This document shows, one piece after another, positions 17,241 through 26,783 of a DNA stretch of 64,000 nucleotides. The stretch comes from Reichenbachiella versicolor. Its GTDB lineage: Bacteria; Bacteroidota; Bacteroidia; Cytophagales; Cyclobacteriaceae. The stretch spans positions 248,001-312,000 of the forward strand of contig NZ_QFZQ01000006.1 of NCBI RefSeq assembly GCF_003171675.1. Reading direction: 5' to 3'. The position numbers and the translations under genes were made by a program. Numbering within the stretch: the first letter of the stretch is position 1; the number at the start of each line of letters is the position of its first letter. The notes under the pieces were generated by a model. It saw only the letters and a program-made list of their open reading frames with translations. It was not told the DNA's origin and searched no databases.

Positions 17241-17243
17241 GAA

Positions 17244-17630
17244 TCATTTTTTCGCTATTTTATGCTTTGGACTATATATACAGCCAAGTGAAAACCGAAT
17301 ACAACACAAAAGCCCGATAAAAAATTGACTGGATTTTGCATAAAAGGTTTAATGAAGATCCTGAAAATGCTTTCGGACAATATATTGATTTGAATTTTGG
17401 ATATAATTTCATCAAGAGATGAAGGAACTACTCAGTTTGATTTACTTTCTGAATCAAAAACAGTTTTAAGCTTGACACTTTTTGTGTGGTAATGAAATTT
17501 ATCGCTAAACTTCATTGTATCTGATCATCAAATGAAAGGTTTAAAATTTTACCTCTTTCATTACGAACACTGTCCCTTGTACTTAGAAAATAGCTGTAAA
17601 TGGAATTTGACTACTATTGATGACTGATTG
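17244..17630 (+). other. Non-coding stretch with a possible coding remnant
   Basis: No full gene. One frame around 17318-17422 reads KIDWILHKRFNEDPENAFGQ and ends at a TGA, with an earlier in-frame stop, which looks more like protein than chance composition. The family was not recognised. No repeat of the R1 or box type was seen here. Confidence 0.2.
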
Positions 17631-17635
17631 AACAA

Positions 17636-17678
17636 ATAAAAACGGCCTCTGATTAACTTATGCTAACCAGAGGCCGTT
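17636..17678 (-). terminator. Intrinsic terminator of the PepSY-like gene cluster
   Basis: AACGGCCTCTG and CAGAGGCCGTT form a perfect 11-bp stem with a 16-nt loop. On the minus strand it is followed by TTTTATTTG. It lies 30 bp after the stop of the last of three tandem paralogs. Confidence 0.85.
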
Positions 17679-17707
17679 CACTTTTGACCTTTTAATAAAT
17701 TGAGTTA

Positions 17708-18520
17708 TCAGTTTTTACTGATCACATTCAATTCTTCATCTAGCTTCATCCTAGTTCCATCTTTAAACCAGAGATCATAAAATGTATCTTCTGGTTTAGA
17801 CACCTTTTGAATCCAACTAAAGTTCTCGATACCTCCTTTTTCATCTACAAAGAAAATAAGCTCGAAAGGTAGCTTGGTGTAATCTCGCATGTAGATATTC
17901 GTAGATACCCATTGTCCATCGGTCGTATAGGTTACTCTTGCCTCTTGATTGACAGAATTATCTCTTCTATACAAAATGTAGAATTGTGGATAGTTACCAC
18001 TTGAGTAGCCTGTCAATATCACAGGGTCATCAAAACGATGTTTTAAGTCTTTTCGAACAGCTGGGGTCAATTCAACACCTTTGTCCATCACTCCTCCTTT
18101 AATACGGTGATAGTTGTCGTCAAACAATACAATATATTCCTTGACATCTTTTATGAAGTAGTGATTTTGTCCATCAGCTCTCTCTACGTATTGGATATTG
18201 TGAATCTCTTCTAACCCTGCTTTTTTCGTTGCATGAGCCAACTCTTTTGACAACTCATCTTTAAGGTAAAACCTTGTTTCTTCCCACTGATTTTTTCGAG
18301 AAACACCAGCGCTACTATGAACATAGTTGCCAAATTTTTTACTTCTAAACTGAATATTGTAACCTCCCCAGTTTCTAGCACTTGCACTTTTAATAGTGGC
18401 TTCGGGGTATTTTTCTAATATTAAAGCCTTGGCCTTTTCTAGTTTTGGGTCCTGACTCTGTGCCATAGCAGTAGATGCCATAAAAACCAAAGCCATCATG
18501 ATTAGTTTAATTTTTCTCAT
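17708..18520 (-). CDS. Secreted PepSY-like (BLIP-fold) protein, paralog 3
   Basis: The start is placed at MRKIKLIMMALVFMASTAMA, which gives a clean signal peptide cleaved before QSQDPK; two upstream in-frame ATGs would add a polar extension. The mature part of about 250 residues begins KAKALILEKYPEATIKSASA, the opening of the PepSY-like repeat family (beta-lactamase-inhibitor-like), followed by W-G-x-Y and repeated beta segments. The tail FYDLWFKDGTRMKLDEELNV is shared with the two upstream paralogs. Periplasmic or surface location is likely; function is unknown. It is last of three tandem copies. Confidence 0.75.
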   Translation of the reverse strand: MRKIKLIMMALVFMASTAMAQSQDPKLEKAKALILEKYPEATIKSASARNWGGYNIQFRSKKFGNYVHSSAGVSRKNQWEETRFYLKDELSKELAHATKKAGLEEIHNIQYVERADGQNHYFIKDVKEYIVLFDDNYHRIKGGVMDKGVELTPAVRKDLKHRFDDPVILTGYSSGNYPQFYILYRRDNSVNQEARVTYTTDGQWVSTNIYMRDYTKLPFELIFFVDEKGGIENFSWIQKVSKPEDTFYDLWFKDGTRMKLDEELNVISKN

Positions 18521-18576
18521 TGCTTCCATAGTTATTGAATTCCTCAATTGCCATACTTCAACGTCAGAATAATCCT

Positions 18577-19404
18577 TTAATTGTTTATTGGATTCAAATT
18601 TTCGTCCAATTTTAATGTGGTATTATCTTTAAACCAAAGATCATAATAGGATTCTTCTGGAGAAAAATATTGCTGAATCCAGTCGAAGTTTTCAATTCCT
18701 CCTCGTTCTTCGACAAACATGATCAACTCTAGAGGTAGCTTCACATATTCTTTCATATATACAAATGTAGAGACCCAATCACCGTCTAAAGTATAGATGA
18801 CACGGCCTTCTTGATTATAAGAATTATCTAACCTATAAGTGATAGATAGCTGAATATCAGTTTGTCTACCAGAATTAAATTTTTTACCCGAGAGGATAAA
18901 TGGAGAGTCAAACCTATGATGCAAATCTTTCTTTATTTTCCCTGTTAACTTCAACCCCTCTTCCATCGGTCCCATACGCAACCGTTTGAAATCTTCATTA
19001 AAGAGAACAATCTTATCCTGAATATCTTGAACCAAGTAGTAGTTTTGACCATCTGCACGTAGTGTGAAATTTTTCTTTTTGATAGTCTTCAGGCCTAGAG
19101 ACTTTTCTCTATCTACTATCTCTTGAGGAAGCTTCCATATCCAATAAGAGATTTCTATTAGCTCTCCTTTTTTATCAAATGATCCAGAAGCTGAGCATCT
19201 GCCCCATTTTGTTTCAGAGGTTTTAAATTGAACAGAGTAGTCTCCCCATTTTCTCTGGACAAAGTTTTTAAATTCTGCATCTGGATGATTTTGCTTAATG
19301 TATTGTTTGATTTTAGTCTCCGCATCAGTGCTGTTCTGAGCGGTAGCCTGATTCATTAAAAAGCAAGAAAACAATAATAGAAATACTCTTATTTTACATT
19401 TCAT
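18577..19404 (-). CDS. Secreted PepSY-like (BLIP-fold) protein, paralog 2
   Basis: 275 residues with a signal peptide ending ATAQ (about residue 23). Compared with its neighbours it keeps the landmarks I-K-Q-Y-I-K-Q-N-H-P-D-A-E-F, KWGDYSVQFKT, RADGQNYYLV, HHRFDSPFIL, YMKEYVKLPLELIMFVEERG and SYYDLWFKDNTTLKLDE. The PepSY-like opening, where a helix precedes HPDAEF, is clear. The two blocks (residues 28-150 and 150-275) look like a two-fold arrangement. It is closer to paralog 1 than to paralog 3 by eye. No catalytic residues are evident. Confidence 0.75.
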   Translation of the reverse strand: MKCKIRVFLLLFSCFLMNQATAQNSTDAETKIKQYIKQNHPDAEFKNFVQRKWGDYSVQFKTSETKWGRCSASGSFDKKGELIEISYWIWKLPQEIVDREKSLGLKTIKKKNFTLRADGQNYYLVQDIQDKIVLFNEDFKRLRMGPMEEGLKLTGKIKKDLHHRFDSPFILSGKKFNSGRQTDIQLSITYRLDNSYNQEGRVIYTLDGDWVSTFVYMKEYVKLPLELIMFVEERGGIENFDWIQQYFSPEESYYDLWFKDNTTLKLDENLNPINN

Positions 19405-19451
19405 AATTCAATTACAATTGTTGTTGGTTAATGTTTTTGATAATCTATTCT

Positions 19452-20267
19452 CTAATTTTTACTTAAGTCATTTAATCCTTCATCCAGCATTAGAGTAGTC
19501 CCATCATTGAACCATAGTTCGTAATAAGACTCAGTAGGAGAAAACCTTTGCATGATCCAACTGAAGTTCTCCATTCCTCCTCGCTCATCTACAAAAATGA
19601 TTAGTTCTAAAGGTAATTTTACGTATTCACGCATGTAAGCTTGGGTAGAATACCACTCCTCATCCCTGTACACTACTCTTCCATCCTGATAGTAGGAGTT
19701 ATCCAATCTATAAACGATATCTAACTGCATAAGACCCTGATACATCTTTCCTTCGATGATATATGGGGATTCGAACCTCTCTTCAAGGTCTTTTCTGATC
19801 TTTTCGCTGATAACCAGCCCCTCTGATAATGGACCTTGCTTTAAGACTTTATAATTTTCATCAAATAGAAGCACCTTATCACTTATGTCTTGAACTTTAT
19901 AATAATTCTTGCCATCAGGCCTTTCTGTAAAACTGCCTTTCTTTACTTCCTGTATTCCTTCTTTCTTAAGTTTTGCTGTTAGTTCTTCAGGGAACTTTTT
20001 TTGTACCCAATACATGGTTTTTATCCATTCACCAGTCTTAGAGAAGTCAGCCGCAGCTGAAGCCTTTCCCCATTGTGATTGTTCGGTTCTAAAACTAGTC
20101 ATGTAATCTCCCCATTTCTTTTTCTCAAACCTTTTGAACTCCGCATCAGGATACTGAGTCAAAATAAAATTCTTAATCTTAGTCTCCATCTCAGCATCAG
20201 CCTGAGCAAAGACCAATTCTCCAACAGCCAAAAAGGCCACTAGAAAAGTAGTAGTTAATCTAATCAT
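19452..20267 (-). CDS. Secreted PepSY-like (BLIP-fold) protein, paralog 1
   Basis: 271 residues, first in the tandem set. The signal peptide MIRLTTTFLVAFLAVGELVF ends at AQ. It shares TKIKNFILTQYPDAEFKRFE, KKWGDYMTSFRT, ERPDGKNYYKVQDISDKVLL and SYYELWFNDGTTLMLDEGLN with the next gene. The spacings between the three genes (47 and 56 bp to the chosen starts) suggest one transcript ending at the strong hairpin at 17636. The family name rests on the PepSY-like opening; a role in envelope stress or metal handling would be speculation. Confidence 0.75.
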   Translation of the reverse strand: MIRLTTTFLVAFLAVGELVFAQADAEMETKIKNFILTQYPDAEFKRFEKKKWGDYMTSFRTEQSQWGKASAAADFSKTGEWIKTMYWVQKKFPEELTAKLKKEGIQEVKKGSFTERPDGKNYYKVQDISDKVLLFDENYKVLKQGPLSEGLVISEKIRKDLEERFESPYIIEGKMYQGLMQLDIVYRLDNSYYQDGRVVYRDEEWYSTQAYMREYVKLPLELIIFVDERGGMENFSWIMQRFSPTESYYELWFNDGTTLMLDEGLNDLSKN

Positions 20268-20494
20268 CCATCTAAAATTTAATAATCAAAAAAATCGGTC
20301 AACCCGACGAGGTAATAAAGGTAATACTGGATTTACGAGATAATAGTTTTCCGAAGTGAATAGCAAGATAATAATAATCAACGAGTTATCCCGCCTTGAC
20401 AGTAACATAACTAGCCGAATGAACTGATCATAGTCAAGAAATTGTTCTCATGTCCAGTACGTATCTAGGAAATGTAGGGTCTAAAAAGTCCAAA

Positions 20495-20525
20495 CGCCCC
20501 GCTGACACTTTTGTCAGACGAGGCG
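20495..20525. other. GC-rich hairpin in a long intergenic stretch
   Basis: CGCCCCGCTGACA pairs imperfectly with GTCAGACGAGGCG across CTTTT. There is no T-run, so it is not a typical terminator; it may be a structured RNA element or protein site. It is the only structure noticed in the roughly 1 kb between the PepSY-like cluster and the transporter gene (20268-21295), which otherwise looks empty. Confidence 0.35.
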
Positions 20526-21295
20526 CAGGCAACCAATCAACTAGCTTCTTAAATATTTTTAAATGTCTAAAAATGGTCAATCAAGGATATCGCTTTGAGT
20601 AGACCTTCCTCAACCGACCATTTTACAAACTAAATCTAACATGCTTCTTTAATTCTGTGCTGGTAGCTGGATCGAAGCTTATGAGTGCTCGGTATAATTG
20701 CCCGATCCAACTAATCACAAACTAAGACTATCTAAACCAACAATACACTGACCTAGATTAGGGTCTACAAATGATCTTCGTTAGGAATTGACCTTACTAA
20801 ACAATAAATCAAACTAAATCCATTAGTCAAAACACATTCCAGAGCTTCTACACACTGAATATCAAATTATTACAGAATTGAATGGTCGTATCGCTCCAAG
20901 AAATACTGAATACAATATTCGCCTTGAGTAAAAGTGATTTGTGAAAAATAATTCTAAAAAGCAGCCTATCCACTCTATATAAACTCCATTCTCAACCCAA
21001 TAATTAAAGAGCATTTTGTGGAAAATTTCTTCATTAGGCTATTGTGTAATTAGAATGATAACATCTCAAATGTGATAGACTGATCGGAACGAATTTTCCA
21101 AACTTTTGCCATACCTATCAGTTGTTACTTTACACGTTACTGTGTAAGTCACCTATACCTATATACATATAAATTCTCTAAACTACTTTAAAATCAAGCT
21201 GATTAAGGTCAGTCGTTGAAATGACTTGTGACACAGTCCTCAGTATGGCTCAAGTCTACTTTTGCCTTATCATTTATAAACAAACACCGCACGTC

Positions 21296-22717
21296 ATGAT
21301 CAACAAAAAGACAATTATTTGGATCATTTCACTAGCACTTCCAATTATAGTACTCTTATTACCGACCTCTTCTTTTCCTATAGAGGGTATGACAGTAGTG
21401 GAGCAGCGAGTGATTGCACTATTCGTACTAGCAGCACTTTTCTGGATATTGGAACCTATTCCGATCTATGCTACCTCCATCCTAATTATAGTTCTTGAAC
21501 TTATCATGATATCGGACAAGGGACTCAATTTTCTTATTGCTGATAAAGATGTAGAGGGCTTTGGTACGCTACTCAGTTATAAATCCATCTTCGGGACGTT
21601 CTCTTCACCGATCATCTTACTATTCATGGGAGGCTTCTTCCTAGCGATGGCCTCCACTAAATATAGACTTGACCAAAACCTAGCTAGAGTTCTTTTAAAG
21701 CCATTTGGCACTAAGCCTAGTATGATAATCATGGGACTAATGGCTATTACAGCTGTATTTTCAATGTTCATGAGCAATACGGCAACCACCGCTATGATGC
21801 TTTCCATCATCGCTCCAGTTTTGGTATACTTCGATCAAGACGACCCTGGACGAATTAGTCTAGCTCTTTGCATTCCTGTAGCTGCAAATATCGGAGGCAT
21901 GGGTACTCCTATCGGTACTCCTCCTAATGCTATCGCATTGAAGTACTTAACAGGGACAGATGCTATTAGTTTCGGTGAATGGATGGCGTTTGGTGTACCG
22001 TTTGTATTGGTATTGCTGACCATAGGTTGGGTATTGCTGAACACATTATTTCCTGCTAGAAAAAAAGAGATTAAGCTTGAGATCAAAGGTGAATTCCTGA
22101 AGACTCGTAAAGCAATCATAGTTTATATCACTTTCGCTGGTACAATCTTAATGTGGTTATTTGATTTCGTACATGGAATGAACTCATACATAGTCGCCAT
22201 GATCCCTGTGGCTGTATTCTTGATGTTCAACATCATTACCAAAGAAGATTTAAAGAAAATAAGTTGGGATGTACTCTGGTTGGTCTCTGGTGGTATTGCC
22301 TTAGGCTTGGCTCTAGGTAAAAGCGGATTGGCTGAAAATGCTGTAAATAGTATTCCATTCTCAGAGTTCCCTGCGCTTCTGATCATCGGTTTTGCGGCTC
22401 TTTTAGCTACTACTATGGCTAATTTCATGTCTAACACTGCTACTGCCAACTTGCTACTTCCAATTATCGCAGCGGTCGGAACTACTGTGATCAGTATAGA
22501 ACCTCTAGGCGGGTCTAAAATGCTCGTATTAGGAACTACACTAGCGGCTTCATTAGGGATGGCGTTGCCTATAAGTACTCCTCCTAACGCTCTTGCTCAT
22601 GCTACTGGGGCAATCAAAACTGGTCAAATGGCTAAAGTTGGATTGATCATGGGGGCGATTGGACTGGCTGCGGTATTCGGTTTATTATACATTTTGAACA
22701 TGGTCAACTTCTTTTAA
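21296..22717 (+). CDS. DASS/SLC13-family sodium-coupled anion transporter
   Basis: The start is placed at MINKKTIIWIISLALPIIVL, the last ATG before the first membrane helix; an upstream in-frame ATG would add 25 residues of poor context. About 473 residues and roughly 11 helices. Both halves carry the S-N-T motif that binds sodium and substrate in this family (MSNTATTAMML and MSNTATANLLL). Each is paired with a proline-rich hairpin (GTPIGTPPNAIALKYL and LPISTPPNALAHATGA). Such carriers import dicarboxylates, citrate or sulfate; the substrate cannot be told. It is followed 2 bp later by a sensor kinase. Confidence 0.9.
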   Translation: MINKKTIIWIISLALPIIVLLLPTSSFPIEGMTVVEQRVIALFVLAALFWILEPIPIYATSILIIVLELIMISDKGLNFLIADKDVEGFGTLLSYKSIFGTFSSPIILLFMGGFFLAMASTKYRLDQNLARVLLKPFGTKPSMIIMGLMAITAVFSMFMSNTATTAMMLSIIAPVLVYFDQDDPGRISLALCIPVAANIGGMGTPIGTPPNAIALKYLTGTDAISFGEWMAFGVPFVLVLLTIGWVLLNTLFPARKKEIKLEIKGEFLKTRKAIIVYITFAGTILMWLFDFVHGMNSYIVAMIPVAVFLMFNIITKEDLKKISWDVLWLVSGGIALGLALGKSGLAENAVNSIPFSEFPALLIIGFAALLATTMANFMSNTATANLLLPIIAAVGTTVISIEPLGGSKMLVLGTTLAASLGMALPISTPPNALAHATGAIKTGQMAKVGLIMGAIGLAAVFGLLYILNMVNFF

Positions 22718-22719
22718 GT

Positions 22720-24093
22720 ATGACAGACGCTCAACATATCAAGGAGCATGATGGACCAAGTCAAAGTTGGTTGAAAGAGAATTTATTCTCCAACCCTGAT
22801 CAACGTATGGTACTCGAAAAAGGGGATATCATATTGACACAGGGAGTCCAAAACCAAAGACTCTATTATCTGGAATCTGGTCAGTTATCGGGGTATTATC
22901 AACCAGAGAATGATGAGGTCATGAATCTCTTCACGATCAAACCGCATATGTTGGCTGGCATTTATAGTTTTTTCTATTCAAAAGGCTCCAGCTATACAAC
23001 TGTAAAAGCTGATAAACCAAGTATCGTTTATTACTTCGACAAGTCTGATCTATCGGAAGAGGGTAGTGAACAACACAATGAATTTTTGAAACATATCTTA
23101 CCGTCGATTGTCAATGAGATCTACTTTAGACAAATGCGTCTGGTGCAAAGTACGACTGAAAAACACATTGCACTGAAGCAGTTGTATAAGGCGGAGAAAA
23201 TGGCCACTTTGGGTCAATTGGCTGCCGGTTTAGCTCATGAACTGAACAATGCCATCGGGGTACTTCACAATAAGACCAATTGGATTACTGAAAAAGTAAA
23301 GGCTTACTTCTCTTCTCAACTGGACAAAAATGTTTACAAGTACTTTGAAAAAGGGTTACAAAACGGGCAAGAACTTTCTACTTCCGAATTAAGATCCAGA
23401 AAAAAGGCCATTCAAAAGAAAGTCAAGATGGATGATATTGCTGCTAAAAAAGCAGCTCGTCTGGATATTGAAGATCAAGAATTAAATCAAATAATCCATA
23501 ATGGAAATATTTCTGATCTAGAGCAAATGAGCAACTTCTGGGAAGTTGGCCTTGCTCTGCACGACATGTCTATTGCTGCTGATCATACAAGTCATGTCGT
23601 AAAGTCTATCAAGGAACTGGGTGCTCAAGATCATAAGAAAGCTGAAGAATTTGATCTCAATGTGAGTATTTCAAAAGCTCTGGCTTTAGTAAAATCGCTT
23701 ACTAATAATATAGAGGTAAAACTGGATTTGGAAACCAATATGCTCATCACTGCTAATGAGGGTAAATTCATTCAAGTCTGGATCAATTTAATCAAGAATG
23801 CTGCCGAGGTACTCATCCAAAATAACACCACCGATCCAGAAATAACCATAACTAGCCTAACACGAAGTAATGAATACGACATATTCGTACACGACAATGG
23901 CCCAGGTATCCCTACTGATATTATGACCAACATATTCCAACCTGAGATGACTACCAAAGTCAGTGGCATCTCATTTGGCATGGGCCTAGGACTGTCTATC
24001 GTCGAACGTATAGTCGTCGCAGCTGGAGGAAGCGTGACCGTTTCTTCTGAGCCAGGTAATACAACATTTAAAGTCTCTATTCCAAAATCTTAA
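22720..24093 (+). CDS. Histidine kinase with N-terminal cNMP-binding-like domain
   Basis: 457 residues and no membrane helix, so a cytoplasmic sensor. Residues 25-130 form a Crp-type cyclic-nucleotide-binding fold (LEKGDIILTQGVQNQRLYYL then SGQLSGYY). The HisKA helix carries the phosphoacceptor in MATLGQLAAGLAHELNN (His 173). A long charged insert (about 190-270, KKAIQKKVKMDDIAAKKAAR) separates it from the ATPase domain, which has INLIKNAAEVL, DNGPGIP and GMGLGLSIVERI. The kinase starts 2 bp after the transporter and is followed 4 bp later by a receiver protein, which strongly suggests one operon. The ligand of the Crp-like domain is unknown. Confidence 0.9.
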   Translation: MTDAQHIKEHDGPSQSWLKENLFSNPDQRMVLEKGDIILTQGVQNQRLYYLESGQLSGYYQPENDEVMNLFTIKPHMLAGIYSFFYSKGSSYTTVKADKPSIVYYFDKSDLSEEGSEQHNEFLKHILPSIVNEIYFRQMRLVQSTTEKHIALKQLYKAEKMATLGQLAAGLAHELNNAIGVLHNKTNWITEKVKAYFSSQLDKNVYKYFEKGLQNGQELSTSELRSRKKAIQKKVKMDDIAAKKAARLDIEDQELNQIIHNGNISDLEQMSNFWEVGLALHDMSIAADHTSHVVKSIKELGAQDHKKAEEFDLNVSISKALALVKSLTNNIEVKLDLETNMLITANEGKFIQVWINLIKNAAEVLIQNNTTDPEITITSLTRSNEYDIFVHDNGPGIPTDIMTNIFQPEMTTKVSGISFGMGLGLSIVERIVVAAGGSVTVSSEPGNTTFKVSIPKS

Positions 24094-24097
24094 AGTC

Positions 24098-24571
24098 ATG
24101 GAAAAAATATATATCCTATGCATCGAAGACCAATCTGAAGTACTACACTCAGTACTAGAGCATCTTTCGTTTTTCGAAGGCCATATAACTATCGAAGAGT
24201 GTGAGTCTACTGCTGAGGCTAAACAACTGATCAACGAAATAGATGGTGAAGGTGACTATGTAGGTGTGATCGTCTCTGATCATGCTATGCCAGTTCAAAC
24301 TGGAGTCGAATTCTTAATCGAACTTAACAATGATTTCCGATTTGTTGACACAAAAAAGATTCTTTTGACTGGTCAAGCCACTCACATGGATACTATCCAA
24401 GCTATCAATCAAGCGGCTATCGATAAATACATCGAGAAGCCTTGGAAAAAAGAACATTTGGTTGAATTAGTAAGTACTATGCTGACGGAATTTATCATTA
24501 AGAAGGGGATTCCATACGAACCATTCCTTCAAGTATTAGATAAGCCAAGGTTATTCGAGCTACTGAAATAA
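24098..24571 (+). CDS. Response regulator receiver protein, no DNA-binding output
   Basis: 157 residues. The receiver fold is clear: acidic pocket IEDQ near residues 9-12, phosphoacceptor Asp 61 in IVSDHAMP, Thr 91 in LLTGQ, Lys 114 in IEKPW. The last 35 residues (EFIIKKGIPYEPFLQVLDKP...) form no recognised output domain. It probably receives phosphate from the adjacent kinase and acts by protein interaction. The R-E-C subtype with E-K-P-W is often seen next to hybrid kinases. It ends 125 bp before the porin gene. Confidence 0.9.
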   Translation: MEKIYILCIEDQSEVLHSVLEHLSFFEGHITIEECESTAEAKQLINEIDGEGDYVGVIVSDHAMPVQTGVEFLIELNNDFRFVDTKKILLTGQATHMDTIQAINQAAIDKYIEKPWKKEHLVELVSTMLTEFIIKKGIPYEPFLQVLDKPRLFELLK

Positions 24572-24695
24572 TATAAATACATCGTGTGCACTATCTTCTA
24601 TGTCACCTCTCCAAAGAGATGGGTGTAGAAGTGTAGTGCCTTAGAGTCCGATCCAACCTTGTTTTTCAATCTATCACATTCAAAAAACAAACATC

Positions 24696-26036
24696 ATGAC
24701 CATATCATATGCGAAGCGACTCATTTTCACTATAGTCTTATTCGCAATACTTGTACTAATTGGTTTAAGCCAAAAAGCAGCGGCTCAGTATAGAGATACT
24801 TACAAACTACCTTCTACTCAAATAGGAGACCTTGGTAAAATAAAGTACTTCATCGGTACTCAGCTCTGGATGAGATACACCGACATGAACCCTGGTACTA
24901 CCATAGGCGAGGAATCGGTCAACCAATCATTTGATATCTCGATGAGAAGATTCCGAGTTAATGCAAGTTCACAAATGGGAGATATCTACTGGAAAGTTCA
25001 GTTTGGCATCAACAATATGAACCAAACCTATAATAGACATGAATTATGGCTATTAGATGCTTATGCAAAGTGGACAGCTAAGAAGTACTTCCAAGTTGGA
25101 CTTGGGAAAAGCATGTACTATGGACTAAGCAGATATTCTGCTTTAAGTACGAGTACTATGATAGCACTCGAAGTGCCTCTTACCGCCTTAGCGACTATCA
25201 ATAAAACAGACGATATCATTCGAAGAAATAGCTTATTCGTAGAAGGTCAGGTAGGAAAATTCGACTATTGTATGGTTTTTGCAAAGCCTTACATGTCCCC
25301 TGTTTCTGCTCCATCTCCAGAGCCAAAATTTGAAAACCCTGACTACTATAGACACGATGGGTTTCAGCCTTCTGGATATTTCGTGTACCGATTCAAGGAT
25401 AGTGAGGCCATGGGGTCAGCTGCTCCCGGGTCATATCTTGGCAAAAAAACGCTTATAAATCTTGGTGCAGGATTCTTGTTTGAAGATGAGGCCATGTGGA
25501 GTGCTAGTCAAGAGGGGGATGTATATGATACTCTTACCAACGATATCAAACATTGGGCGGTTGACTTCTTAATAGATATGCCTCTGGATGCTGACAACAA
25601 CACCTCCTTTACTTTCTATGCGATGTACCTGAATACCGATTACGGCAAAGGCTATGTAAGAAATTCTGGTACTAATAATTTTGCAACTGGATCAAACGGA
25701 TCTGCTTTCAATAATAAGGGCAATCTATATCCGACTATGGGTACTGGAGATGTTGTTTACGCTCAAGCTGCGTATAGATGGAAAGCTAAAAGCATAGAAA
25801 AAATGGACTCATTCATGCCTTTTGCTACTATTAATTATGGCAATTTCGATGCGCTATCAGACCCTTCCATACTATACGAATATGGAATCAACTTTCTACT
25901 GAGAGGACACTCTTCCAAGTTGAGCCTAGGAGTTCAACACCGGCCTATTTTTGAAGCAAATGAATCTGGGGATTTAAAGCAAACAGATTATAAAATGTTA
26001 GCGGTACTTCAATATTCAATCGTCTTAAAGTCTTAA
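24696..26036 (+). CDS. Outer-membrane porin-like beta-barrel protein
   Basis: 446 residues with a signal peptide of about 31 residues (ending AAAQ). The mature protein is a series of aromatic-ended beta strands typical of phosphate-selective-porin-type barrels: IKYFIGTQLWMRYTDMNPGT, SFDISMRRFRVNASSQMGDI, YAKWTAKKYFQVGLGKSMYY. The C terminus ends AVLQYSIVLKS, a strand pattern expected of a barrel. It follows the transporter, kinase and receiver genes. The simplest reading is an outer-membrane entry channel for the same anion, under control of the two-component pair. A terminator lies 25 bp after the stop. Confidence 0.8.
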   Translation: MTISYAKRLIFTIVLFAILVLIGLSQKAAAQYRDTYKLPSTQIGDLGKIKYFIGTQLWMRYTDMNPGTTIGEESVNQSFDISMRRFRVNASSQMGDIYWKVQFGINNMNQTYNRHELWLLDAYAKWTAKKYFQVGLGKSMYYGLSRYSALSTSTMIALEVPLTALATINKTDDIIRRNSLFVEGQVGKFDYCMVFAKPYMSPVSAPSPEPKFENPDYYRHDGFQPSGYFVYRFKDSEAMGSAAPGSYLGKKTLINLGAGFLFEDEAMWSASQEGDVYDTLTNDIKHWAVDFLIDMPLDADNNTSFTFYAMYLNTDYGKGYVRNSGTNNFATGSNGSAFNNKGNLYPTMGTGDVVYAQAAYRWKAKSIEKMDSFMPFATINYGNFDALSDPSILYEYGINFLLRGHSSKLSLGVQHRPIFEANESGDLKQTDYKMLAVLQYSIVLKS

Positions 26037-26060
26037 AGATCATACTTCTATATTTAACAC

Positions 26061-26090
26061 AAAGCCTTCGCAGCGATGGGAAGGCTTTTT
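26061..26090 (+). terminator. Intrinsic terminator after the porin gene
   Basis: AAAGCCTTC and GAAGGCTTT form a 9-bp stem with a 10-nt loop, followed by TTTTT. It closes the transporter-to-porin operon before the Crp/Fnr gene. Confidence 0.9.
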
Positions 26091-26119
26091 CTGTTTCTAC
26101 AGATTGACTAGATTCGAAA

Positions 26120-26695
26120 ATGTCAATTTCGTCTCTAATCGATCACCTTCAATCTAAAGTCTCCCTTTCTGCTCTAGAAGAAGAGCATATCAAATACGCT
26201 TTTGAAGAGTTTCAACTACACAAAAAACAACGACTGCTATCCGCTGGAGACCACTCTAGGTACGCCTATTTCATTACTAAAGGTTGTATGCGTTCTTTCT
26301 TTATTGACGAAAAAGGTGTAGAACATGTCTCACAACTGGCTTTTGAAAATCATTGGATATCAGACTTACATGGTTTTTTAACTAGCTCGTCTGCCACTCA
26401 CTTTATCGACTCCATAGAGGCGAGTACCATTCTTCGAATTTCATTAGACCGATTAGAAAAATTATACCTAGATGTACCTGCTATGGAACGTTACTTTCGA
26501 CAACTTTTCCAGTCTGCGTATGTAGCTACAGCTCGTCGTCTGGACAAATCACTGACAGAGACGGCAGATATACGATATGCTAAGCTCATCAAAGAACAAC
26601 CTGATATCGCACAGAGAGTACCTTTAATCCATATAGCATCATATCTTGGAATCACACCAGAAAGCCTGAGTCGAATACGTAAGGTTAATCGATAA
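26120..26695 (+). CDS. Crp/Fnr-family transcriptional regulator
   Basis: 191 residues. The N-terminal cNMP-binding fold is seen in LHKKQRLLSAGDHSRYAYFI and TKGCMRSFF. The C-terminal helix-turn-helix reads VPLIHIASYLGITPESLSRI, the recognition-helix pattern of this family. The dimer helix lies near 125-150. No cluster of four Cys for an iron-sulfur centre, so it is not a classic oxygen-sensing Fnr. It opens a run of three metabolic genes (SnoaL-like, GlcG/HbpS-like, extradiol dioxygenase-like) on the same strand and is their likely regulator. Confidence 0.9.
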   Translation: MSISSLIDHLQSKVSLSALEEEHIKYAFEEFQLHKKQRLLSAGDHSRYAYFITKGCMRSFFIDEKGVEHVSQLAFENHWISDLHGFLTSSSATHFIDSIEASTILRISLDRLEKLYLDVPAMERYFRQLFQSAYVATARRLDKSLTETADIRYAKLIKEQPDIAQRVPLIHIASYLGITPESLSRIRKVNR

Positions 26696-26783
26696 GCCTA
26701 AATCTGCTTTCTTAACATACATCAAAAAATCACTCTAACGGATTATTCACCTTTGTTTCATCACCAATCAAAAAAGTGAAACA

